DNA of 64,000 bases from Magnetococcales bacterium DCbin4 (GTDB lineage Bacteria; Pseudomonadota; Magnetococcia; Magnetococcales; UBA8363): positions 1-64,000 of the forward strand of contig PEAN01000014.1 of the NCBI GenBank assembly GCA_002753735.1, in the 5' to 3' direction. Position 1 is the first letter of the stretch, and the number at the start of each line of letters is the position of its first letter. The position numbers and the translations under genes were made by a program. Below the pieces are notes generated by a model. It was not told the DNA's origin. It saw only the letters and a list, made by a program, of their open reading frames with translations, and searched no databases. Of the stretch, positions 48,354-56,035 are shown piece after piece.

Positions 48354-48953
48354 TCACTTCTCCGGAATGTAATAAACGTTGGGGCGGGTGCCCAGATGTG
48401 CCATCAACGGTCGAGCCTTGCCCGATCGCACCAGTGCCGTGACAGGGGAGTCTGGTTGATCCAAATCCCCGAAAATCCGAGCGTAACCAACACAGGTTTG
48501 GACGCAGGCCGGTTCACCCCCCTTTTGCAGACGATGGTAGCAAAAGGAACACTTGTCCATACTGGGCGAATTCCGGTGCAAGCGTCCGTAGTATTCTTTG
48601 CCCTTTTGGATATCTTTTGCGGTTGCCGGATACCGGGCATCATAGGGGCAGGCCATGGCGCATGCGCCGCACCCCATACACAGAGAGGGTTCAACCAGTA
48701 CGACCCCCTCCGGGGTTTTGTGGGTCGCACCGCTGGGACAAACACTCATACAGGGAGGATTGTCACAGTGGTTGCACAGTCGCGGAATGAAACGCCGTTG
48801 TACACCGGTTGTATCCCCGACTTCGCGATCATGGACGTAGGTTCGCCAATGATCCGCCCAAACGGGAGTCTGATTTTCCAAAGAACATGCGGCCATGCAG
48901 GCATTGCATCCGACACAGGTGGTCAGGTCAATGACCATTGCATAATGAGTCAT
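48354..48953 (-). CDS. Four-cluster [4Fe-4S] electron-transfer subunit (PsrB/PhsB/TtrB-like)
   Basis: 199 residues with four cysteine groups: CVGCNACMAAC, CNHCDNPPCMSVC, CMGCGACAMAC and CSFCYHRLQKGG..CVQTC, i.e. 16 Cys for four clusters. It wires the NrfD subunit to the catalytic subunit. No signal peptide; it is probably exported with the TAT-targeted partner. Confidence 0.94.
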   Translation of the reverse strand: MTHYAMVIDLTTCVGCNACMAACSLENQTPVWADHWRTYVHDREVGDTTGVQRRFIPRLCNHCDNPPCMSVCPSGATHKTPEGVVLVEPSLCMGCGACAMACPYDARYPATAKDIQKGKEYYGRLHRNSPSMDKCSFCYHRLQKGGEPACVQTCVGYARIFGDLDQPDSPVTALVRSGKARPLMAHLGTRPNVYYIPEK

Positions 48954-48976
48954 GAATTTTTCTCCTTGTCGGACAG

Positions 48977-51748
48977 TCAGATTTTATCAATCCTGATGGT
49001 GAATTCCTGGGAACGAAACCCAGCGACCATCGGTTCCACCCAGTTGGGAATGAGCTTGTTGGTTGCAGTACCGATACCACTACTCAACCGCAGTGCCTTG
49101 TTCTCTACCCCAAAAGAGGAGTGCATGAAGAGCGAATCCGGATGCAACTGCGCGGTTACATAAGCCGTTCCATTGGCTTGCTGTCCTGAACGAATGTTGG
49201 TCAGACGTATCAGGTCTCCGGTTTTGATATTTAATACCTTGGCCCGATCCGGATGGATCCAGATTCCGGTATAGATGTCTTTTTTGAAGCGATTGATGGC
49301 CGCAATGACAGGATTGTTGCTGTTGGTGGAACCGTAGGAGACCGTCGGTGTCTTGCCGTAGGTGAAATAGAATTCGTTTTCCTCCAATGCATCGACCATG
49401 CTTTTGAGTTCGCGACATTGCGCGGGAATGGTAGAAGCCAGGACGTTGAAGGAAGGCCCCCGCCCCCCCATGGATTGCAGCCACTGGAAGAGGGTACCAA
49501 AAAACTCCAGACGCCCACTGGTCGTCGGCACTGCCATGTCTCTGGGCATGGAATGGCCGTGCATCAATTCTTCGCGGTGTTCTTCGAAGAAAATTCCCGT
49601 TTCTTTCAATGTACTCATGAGCTTGTCGACGGGAACGTGGATCCGCTCGGCGGTCGATGAAAAAGAGGTATCCCGGCACGCCCTGGAAAAAGGACTGTTG
49701 ACACCCGCACTCTTGTATTTTTCAAACGCTACACGGGTTGCCTCGCCAGGGATCCCACTCAACGCTTCCAACATTTTATGGAAGTTTTCATCGGTACCGC
49801 TGATGATTTGACTCATCTTCAGCAAGATATCCGGGGTTTCCATGGTATCGTACAGCGGATCGATGGCCCTGAACCGGGTCACCAAGGCCAGATCATGGTT
49901 GACACCATTGCCGTACAGGGTTGGTTCATCCCGTTCCAGATAGGTTGGATTGGGCAGGACAACATCGGCATAAGGAACGGTATCGGAAGGCAACACATCC
50001 ACGACCACCACCAGTTCCATGTTTTCATGAGACAGGATGGCCTTCCAGTTGGAATCGGGATAGTAGTGGCGCACCGGGTTGGCCGCATTGATCAAGATCG
50101 CCCTTGCAAGATAAGGTTGACCATTCAGACTGACCTTGCCTTCCACCGCTTCTCTGAAACCGGTATCCGCCAGAGCGGGCACTGCCACCCCTTCACGCCC
50201 GGCAGCACGTTCCTGGGCCGCAAAGACAAAAGACCACGCAGGATGTTTGTGGGGAAAGGTATCGGGATTGGAAAGGGCTTTGATCAACTCGCCAACAAAC
50301 GGAACCCCGGCCATGGTTGTCATCAGCGGACCCGGCATGGCCTTGCCTTCAGCCTTGGCTTTGTGCCAGTTGGCGATCTTGTGCCGATATTCGGCGGCCA
50401 TGATCCATCCACCCTTGGTATCGATACCGCCCACCAGGGTTTGAAGCATCGCTTGGGTCCGGCGCAACATGTTGATGTTGCCATAACGGGCACCATGCCA
50501 GCCCGGATCGATGATCGGGCGACCGGCATGGGAAAATTCTTCCGCAATGCGCCGGATGACCGTCGCCGGAATTCCGGTGACATGGCTGGCGGTTTCCGGG
50601 GTTTTATCTTTGATCTCATCCATTTGTGCCTGAAGCACCGTCAGGACGGGCTTACCGGCGACCTTCAACCCCTCTGGGGCGTTTAACATGGGTTTGATCT
50701 TGCGCCCTTTGGCATCCAGCGAATTTTTGTTGCTGTAACTCGGCAGGGCGACGATCTCGCCAGTCATTTCGTCTACCGCCAATGGGTGTCCTTCTTGATC
50801 CACGGACAATTGCCACTGGCCATCATCTCCACGGTGGGTCAGAAAGGGCAGATTGGTATGGTTTCGCACATAATCAGCATTGTACCAGCCTTTTTCCAAC
50901 ATCACTTGCATCACAGCGATCAGAAAATCCAGATCGGTTCCGGGACGTATACGGATCCATTCGTCTGCTTTGGCAGCCGTTTCGGAAAGCCGTGTATCCA
51001 AGGCGACTACCCGTGCACCACGTTTGCGTCCAGTGGCGAAACGTACCATGCGCGAAGTCGAAACCGCGCCAATCGAAGCATTATTGGCGATGAAGAGAAT
51101 ATAGTTGGCATTGTCAAAATCGGGCAAAACTTCGTCATGAATGTTGAAGTTTCCCGTGACCGAATCGGTCCCGAGGTGCCCGGAAGCGACACAATGCTGC
51201 ATTGGCGAAGCGATAATGTTGGGTACGCCATTGGACAAAGCGAACGGTACCGCCCAGTTCATGTAGAACACACAGGAGGTCCATCCCCCCACCATGGTCC
51301 ATTCCCAAGGCTGAATCTTTGCCGATTTCGATTTTGACTCGATGTAATTCCATGCCTCTTCCCAGGTGGCGACGCGGAATTTTCCTTCCCCCCTTTTGCT
51401 CCCTTCCACCCGAATGAGCGGCGTTTTGATCCGATCCACATCGTAGACCTGACGTACACCCGCCTGACCTCTGGCACACATTTTGCCACGGTTGAGTGTT
51501 GAATTGGGATTGCCATCCAGCTTGGTAATCCTGCGCTCTTTGTCCTTCCCAACAACGGTTGCCTTGATGTTGCAGAGAGAGGAACAGAAATTGCAAATGC
51601 TGTATACCGTTTCTTCCTGTTCCACCTCCTCAACCTTTGCTCGTGCCTCACGCACCAGGCTGAGAGGTTTGAGCAGCCCTAATCCGGCCAGACCGCCGGT
51701 TGCCCACATGAAACCACGTCTCGTCAGTTTTGGATAATGCCATGCCAT
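48977..51748 (-). CDS. Mo-bisPGD oxidoreductase catalytic subunit, sulfur-compound type
   Basis: 923 residues. TAT signal (LTRRGFMWATGG, residues 8-19), N-terminal [4Fe-4S] cluster C52, C55, C59, C91, and a probable molybdenum-ligand Cys186 in SPMQHCVASGHLG. The overall length and the subunit set (ferredoxin, NrfD, TorD) place it with PsrA/PhsA/TtrA/ArrA-like periplasmic reductases. Substrates in this group include polysulfide, thiosulfate, tetrathionate and arsenate, and I cannot choose from sequence alone. The linked octahaem cytochrome makes a sulfur oxyanion most likely. A candidate sigma-54 promoter lies 54-70 bp upstream of the start. Confidence 0.92.
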   Translation of the reverse strand: MAWHYPKLTRRGFMWATGGLAGLGLLKPLSLVREARAKVEEVEQEETVYSICNFCSSLCNIKATVVGKDKERRITKLDGNPNSTLNRGKMCARGQAGVRQVYDVDRIKTPLIRVEGSKRGEGKFRVATWEEAWNYIESKSKSAKIQPWEWTMVGGWTSCVFYMNWAVPFALSNGVPNIIASPMQHCVASGHLGTDSVTGNFNIHDEVLPDFDNANYILFIANNASIGAVSTSRMVRFATGRKRGARVVALDTRLSETAAKADEWIRIRPGTDLDFLIAVMQVMLEKGWYNADYVRNHTNLPFLTHRGDDGQWQLSVDQEGHPLAVDEMTGEIVALPSYSNKNSLDAKGRKIKPMLNAPEGLKVAGKPVLTVLQAQMDEIKDKTPETASHVTGIPATVIRRIAEEFSHAGRPIIDPGWHGARYGNINMLRRTQAMLQTLVGGIDTKGGWIMAAEYRHKIANWHKAKAEGKAMPGPLMTTMAGVPFVGELIKALSNPDTFPHKHPAWSFVFAAQERAAGREGVAVPALADTGFREAVEGKVSLNGQPYLARAILINAANPVRHYYPDSNWKAILSHENMELVVVVDVLPSDTVPYADVVLPNPTYLERDEPTLYGNGVNHDLALVTRFRAIDPLYDTMETPDILLKMSQIISGTDENFHKMLEALSGIPGEATRVAFEKYKSAGVNSPFSRACRDTSFSSTAERIHVPVDKLMSTLKETGIFFEEHREELMHGHSMPRDMAVPTTSGRLEFFGTLFQWLQSMGGRGPSFNVLASTIPAQCRELKSMVDALEENEFYFTYGKTPTVSYGSTNSNNPVIAAINRFKKDIYTGIWIHPDRAKVLNIKTGDLIRLTNIRSGQQANGTAYVTAQLHPDSLFMHSSFGVENKALRLSSGIGTATNKLIPNWVEPMVAGFRSQEFTIRIDKI

Positions 51749-51801
51749 GCCATAATCTCCCCAGATTGTTCATCCAGTGATCAGTTCACGAATCTTGTAT
51801 A

Positions 51802-51818
51802 GACAACCTTTGTGCCAG
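51802..51818 (-). promoter_or_regulatory. Candidate sigma-54 promoter of the oxidoreductase operon
   Basis: The minus strand reads CTGGCACAAAGGTTGTC. This matches the -24/-12 consensus (TGGCAC-N5-TTGC) with one change, GT for GC at -12; spacing is the correct 10 bases between GG and GT. The predicted start is about 40 nt before the ATG at 51748. Confidence 0.6.
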
Positions 51819-51951
51819 ACTGGGACAGGCATCGGCGGGATGAGGTGGATATGCTCCGTTATTCCTTGTTACATAAGCAGAAAAAAAACTATGAAAAGAT
51901 GACTTCCAAACGTTTATCAATCCAAAAACACAATGGAAAACTCCTTCGAAA

Positions 51952-51973
51952 CTGTCTAAAATGGCATAGACAG
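51952..51973. promoter_or_regulatory. Palindrome, candidate enhancer site for the divergent activator
   Basis: Perfect 7-bp inverted repeat CTGTCTA-N8-TAGACAG lying about 135-155 bp upstream of the -24 element and about 42 bp before the activator gene. Its position suits an enhancer for a sigma-54 activator that also autoregulates. A TAGACA half-site recurs at about 51800-51805. Confidence 0.6.
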
Positions 51974-52014
51974 ATTTCTTCGACTGACATTTCTGACAGA
52001 AGGACATCCGATCC

Positions 52015-53346
52015 ATGGAGCCCGGACAGCCTCATGTTCCTTTGACCTCTATTCCGCTCAAAAATTTACTTAACAGTTATTTAGAACCTGCAATCCTCGT
52101 TGACAAAAATTTTTCGATTCAGGGTTATAATGACTCCTATATAAGTCAATACGGGGATGTTGATATTTCAAAGGATAGGAAGTGTTACGAAATATCTCAT
52201 TCGTTCTCCAGGCCTTGCGACCAGGAAGGGGAATCTTGTCCCATGCGGTCATGCATGGAGTCGGGACACGCCAACAAGATGATGCATGTCCATGAGACTT
52301 CCCGGGGCCGGGAATATGTTGAAGTGGAAATGCGTCCCATTTCAGGAGAGGACGGACAACCGGAATATTTCCTTGAAATTTTGAAACCAAGCCACATTGC
52401 CCAGGCGACCGCATCTTTGGTGGGGTTGGTGGGCACGTCCGAACCTTTCAACCATATGGTCGACATGATTCGGCGGGTTGCTCCAAGTCGGATTTCGGTA
52501 TTTTTGTCTGGGGCCTCGGGAACCGGAAAAGAGGTTGTGGCGCGGGCGATCCATGATTCCAGTGATCGTAGCGACAAACCTTTCGTTCCAGTGGAATGTT
52601 CAGGACTGACTGAAACCTTGTTTGAAAGTGAACTGTTCGGTCATGAAAAGGGGGCCTTCACGGGGGCCTACTCCAAAAAGAAGGGGTTGGTCGAGGCGGC
52701 GCATGGGGGTACCTTGTTTTTGGATGAAATAGGCGATGTCCCCTTGCCATTGCAGGTCAAACTCCTCAGGCTCCTTGAGACCAAAACCTACCGTAAAGTG
52801 GGGAGCATCGATACCCTTCACACCGACTTTCGCTTGATCTCTGCGACGAACCAGAATCTGGCTTCCATGGTGGAGTCGGGGGCGTTTCGTCTCGATCTCT
52901 ACTACCGTATTTCCGTATTTCCCATCCATGTCCCATCTTTGAAAGAGCGAAAAAAAGATATCCCCCTGTTGGTGGAGACGTTGATCCAACGAATGGAAGG
53001 ATTTTGCTGCTATGGCATCACCTCCCAGGCGATCAAGGCGCTGGAAAACTACCACTTTCCGGGTAATATTCGGGAACTGCTCAATTTTTTGGAACGGGCC
53101 TCACTCCTTGCCGAAAATGAACCGATCGATGTCAAGCATCTTCCGGAAATTTTCCACGGCGCTTCGACCGACAACGAAATCGATGATCTTCCTGAGGGTA
53201 CCGTCGTTTCCCTCAAAGAGGCGGAACGGCGCTACATCAAACAGGTTCTTGAGAGAAACCATGGAGATCGACGTTGTTTGGCGGATCAGTTGGGCATCAG
53301 CGAACGGACCCTCTATCGCAAGATTGAGGAAATCCTGGGCCAGTGA
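52015..53346 (+). CDS. Sigma-54-dependent activator with cysteine-rich PAS-like sensor
   Basis: 443 residues. The N-terminal sensor (about 15-125) is PAS-like with four cysteines, C57, C68, C75 and C80, in CYEISHSFSRPCDQ-EGESCPMRSC; it lacks a phosphorylatable receiver. The AAA+ domain (about 137-365) has Walker A GASGTGKE (166-173), the sigma-54 contact loop GAFTGA (213-218) and GGTLFLDEIGD. A Fis-type HTH ends the protein (HGDRRCLADQLGISERTLYRKIEEIL). It probably senses redox state or a metal through the cysteines and turns on the divergent oxidoreductase operon. Confidence 0.93.
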   Translation: MEPGQPHVPLTSIPLKNLLNSYLEPAILVDKNFSIQGYNDSYISQYGDVDISKDRKCYEISHSFSRPCDQEGESCPMRSCMESGHANKMMHVHETSRGREYVEVEMRPISGEDGQPEYFLEILKPSHIAQATASLVGLVGTSEPFNHMVDMIRRVAPSRISVFLSGASGTGKEVVARAIHDSSDRSDKPFVPVECSGLTETLFESELFGHEKGAFTGAYSKKKGLVEAAHGGTLFLDEIGDVPLPLQVKLLRLLETKTYRKVGSIDTLHTDFRLISATNQNLASMVESGAFRLDLYYRISVFPIHVPSLKERKKDIPLLVETLIQRMEGFCCYGITSQAIKALENYHFPGNIRELLNFLERASLLAENEPIDVKHLPEIFHGASTDNEIDDLPEGTVVSLKEAERRYIKQVLERNHGDRRCLADQLGISERTLYRKIEEILGQ

Positions 53347-53412
53347 TGTTTTCACTGGGTCAGCAGTACAAAATATAACCCCCATGGAAGGGGCATTGGT
53401 GTCTGGTGAAAA

Positions 53413-53488
53413 TGGCGTCCCCAACGGGAGTCGAACCCGTGTTACCGGCGTGAGAGGCCAGCGTCCTAGGCCACTAGACGATGGGGAC
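53413..53488 (-). tRNA. tRNA-Glu (anticodon CTC)
   Basis: On the minus strand: acceptor GTCCCCA/TGGGGAC, anticodon stem CTGGC/GCCGG around loop CTCTCAC (anticodon CTC), T-arm with GGTTCGACTCC, discriminator G and encoded CCA. Confidence 0.96.
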
Positions 53489-53589
53489 GTTGCACGAAAA
53501 AAAGACATTGTGCCCTGGTTGCATGGGTTTGGGCAAGAGTATTTGTTACCGGGGCAGTCTTTCAGAGTGGCAATATGGCAATGACTGTA

Positions 53590-53982
53590 TCAGACCACCT
53601 TGATGGGAATCGTGGAAGGTTTGCGGCGTTTCCCGGCTTTTTCAAGGGCTTCAAGGTATTCCTGCCATAACACATTTTGCCGGACGCCCAGTTCATACAA
53701 GGTATCCCAGGAATACAGACCGCTGTCGTGGTCATCGCTGAAGGCCAGTTTGACGGCGTAGTGACCCACCGGGGTGATGGATTGGAGGGTTACATCCTGT
53801 TTGCCATCGATCAACTGTGCCTGATCCGGGGTGTGTCCGCTGCATTTGGCACATGGACACATGACCCGCAGGTATTCCATGGGATAGTCGAAGACCTCCC
53901 CATTGGACCAGGTGATCTTGAGCAGACGGTCTTTGGTGATCTGGCGGATTTGGGTCGGTTGGAACTGGCTGCCGAATGACAT
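53590..53982 (-). CDS. DUF971 family protein
   Basis: 130 residues: LLKITWSNGEVFDYPMEYLRVMCPCAKCSGH, then SITPVGHYAVKLAFSDDHDSGLYSWDTLYEL. This is the DUF971 domain, also the N-terminal part of gamma-butyrobetaine hydroxylases; CPCAKC likely binds zinc or an Fe-S cluster. Some members lie near Fe-S scaffold genes. ATG 53982 is chosen because AGGGAAG is 9 nt upstream; ATG 53991 follows that site directly and is unlikely. Confidence 0.88.
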   Translation of the reverse strand: MSFGSQFQPTQIRQITKDRLLKITWSNGEVFDYPMEYLRVMCPCAKCSGHTPDQAQLIDGKQDVTLQSITPVGHYAVKLAFSDDHDSGLYSWDTLYELGVRQNVLWQEYLEALEKAGKRRKPSTIPIKVV

Positions 53983-54362
53983 GGATGGCATCTTCCCTAT
54001 GATCAAGAAAAAGGGGATCCCGTGTTCACGGGAATGACAGAGGACTACTCCAGGGTTTTAGATTTGCTTTAGCCCATGCTTTGGCATTCCTCGCGCAAAG
54101 TTATTGGGACAATATTGCTTTTTCAAGGGTTGCGGAACTTCAAGAAAACCATGAATCCATAACTGAGAACAGAATGGGGTTTGTGGGGGGTGTCCTCAGA
54201 TCGTTGATTCTGATGACGAGGCAACCCTTTACTCGAAGCATGCGTCATCACCTGATCAGCGCCCAACCAACATCCCGGGTGCCATCCCCCTGGCATGATT
54301 TTTCTTGATTGTTTTTCTGGATGTGAAGACAGTCTTGATTTTCTCCGCTTTTATTCATCAGG
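53983..54362. other. Intergenic region
   Basis: About 380 bp without a convincing gene. It holds a short hairpin ATCCCGTG-TT-CACGGGAA at about 54016-54035, which belongs to the same short palindrome type as 19285-19330. Confidence 0.4.
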
Positions 54363-55484
54363 TCAACGGATGGTGCTTGTTCCACTCGTGGGATCTGCCC
54401 CCAGTGGGGCGTTGGAAAGTGCTTCCAATTGTTGACGCTGATATTGATAGTCGGGATCGGACAGCAGTTGCCGCCAATCGCCCGGTGCGATCCGATAAGA
54501 ATCCAGAAGGGATCCGATCTCCTCGGTGTTGTACTTCGGCCCCGGATTCGGCTGGGACAACCTTGTTTCCCAGGCGGCCAAGACGCCCAGGCGGGCCGCT
54601 TCGTTGTCTGCCATCGATCCCGTACAGCACAATACCAGGTCACATCCCGCCTGAATGGCCCGTTGGGTCCGGGTCTGCAAATCACCGTCCAGCGCCGACA
54701 TTTCAATGGCATCGGAGACCAACAATCCCTGATAGCCCCATTGATGGCGTAACAGACGGGTCATGATTTCAGGCGACCAGGTGGCGGGTTGATGGGCATC
54801 AAGGGCCTTGGCGATCAGATGGGCCGTCATCATGGCGGGCAGTTTGGGGGCCAGTTGTCTGAAAGGCAACAGTTCTCTTGATTCCAATTCTTCTCTGTCC
54901 TTTTCGATGACGGGCAAATGCCGGTGGGAATCGACCATGGCTGCGCCATGACCGGGAAAATGTTTTCCCACCGCCATGCACCCGCTCGTGGCCAAACCAT
55001 CAAGCCAGGCGTCGGCCAGTCGGACCACCTGTTCGGGATGTTGACCCCAGGCGCGGTCACCGATGACCGGATGGGCCCCCGCTTCCCTCAAATCCAGGAC
55101 CGGAGCGCAATTGACGCCAAATCCAAGGGCGCTGAGTTCCCGGCCACACAGATGACCCCATTGATGGGCCAGTTGGATTCCCCGGGCGGGATTGCGTTCG
55201 TATGCCCGTCCCAGTGTTTCGGCGGTGGGATACCGGGTCAACGGGGCGCGGAGACGTTGGACACGTCCCCCTTCCTGATCCAGCCACAGGGTCGGTGGCG
55301 GATTGGAGGCGGCACGGATGGCGTGAATGAGCGCGACAACTTCATCCAGCGTTCCCAGGTTGCGTGAAAAAAGAATGACACCAGCCGGCTTATGCTCCAT
55401 AATCCAGTGTTGCTCATTGGATGTTAAGGTGTTTCCGGAGAGTCCAATCACTAAATGCCCAGCGGGATGGAATAGTGTTTTCAT
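54363..55484 (-). CDS. nagZ: Beta-N-acetylglucosaminidase NagZ (GH3)
   Basis: 373 residues from ATG 55484. GH3 motifs: LWLDQEGGRVQRL, GKHFPGHG with the following DSHRHLP His-Asp dyad, and nucleophile Asp in VSDAIEM. NagZ removes GlcNAc from anhydro-muropeptides in cytoplasmic cell-wall recycling. Its start codon lies 8 bp from the divergent vanZ-like start, leaving no separate promoter space. Confidence 0.92.
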   Translation of the reverse strand: MKTLFHPAGHLVIGLSGNTLTSNEQHWIMEHKPAGVILFSRNLGTLDEVVALIHAIRAASNPPPTLWLDQEGGRVQRLRAPLTRYPTAETLGRAYERNPARGIQLAHQWGHLCGRELSALGFGVNCAPVLDLREAGAHPVIGDRAWGQHPEQVVRLADAWLDGLATSGCMAVGKHFPGHGAAMVDSHRHLPVIEKDREELESRELLPFRQLAPKLPAMMTAHLIAKALDAHQPATWSPEIMTRLLRHQWGYQGLLVSDAIEMSALDGDLQTRTQRAIQAGCDLVLCCTGSMADNEAARLGVLAAWETRLSQPNPGPKYNTEEIGSLLDSYRIAPGDWRQLLSDPDYQYQRQQLEALSNAPLGADPTSGTSTIR

Positions 55485-55492
55485 AAACAGCC

Positions 55493-56035
55493 ATGTCTTC
55501 CTATCATCCAAATATCTCCATGCGTATCTTTTGGACCCTGGCTACCTTTTCTTATTCAGCCTGGATCTTTTATTTGTCTTCAGGGGTGGTCGAAGTTCCA
55601 CTGCCCGATTTTCCTTTCCAAGACAAAATGTTGCATATGACCGCCTATGGCATCCTGGCGACTTCGACCTGGTTGATGCTGCGGCAATGGCCTTTTTTTC
55701 AACGTCCATGGATCTGGGCCTGGATCTATGCCTCCACCTACGGGGTCACCGATGAATGGCATCAATACTACGTTCCCGGACGCTATGTCGATGTCTGGGA
55801 TTGTGTTGCCGATGCCGTGGGTGCCGCGTTCTTCCTGGTGATCATTGAGTACATTCGCTATCGCCGTGAAAATGTCAAGGATCCGGAGATTTATTTTCAT
55901 TCTCCCAAGAGTGCCCAACGTTTGGCCCAGAAGTTGGGACAAATGAGGGACCAAGGGCGGTTACCTCCACCCGGTTATCGTGAAAGGCAGCGCCTCCATC
56001 AGGTGCCACCGGAGCGGCAGCCGTCAGAACGTTGA
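55493..56035 (+). CDS. VanZ-like membrane protein
   Basis: 180 residues with about four membrane helices and the VanZ pattern: DKMLHMTAYGILA, then TDEWHQYYVPGRYVDVWDCVADAVGAAFF. Function unknown outside teicoplanin resistance. The C-terminal 45 residues are hydrophilic (RLAQKLGQMRDQGRLPPPGYRERQ) and are encoded antisense to the end of the next gene. ATG 55520 is an alternative start. Confidence 0.85.
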   Translation: MSSYHPNISMRIFWTLATFSYSAWIFYLSSGVVEVPLPDFPFQDKMLHMTAYGILATSTWLMLRQWPFFQRPWIWAWIYASTYGVTDEWHQYYVPGRYVDVWDCVADAVGAAFFLVIIEYIRYRRENVKDPEIYFHSPKSAQRLAQKLGQMRDQGRLPPPGYRERQRLHQVPPERQPSER

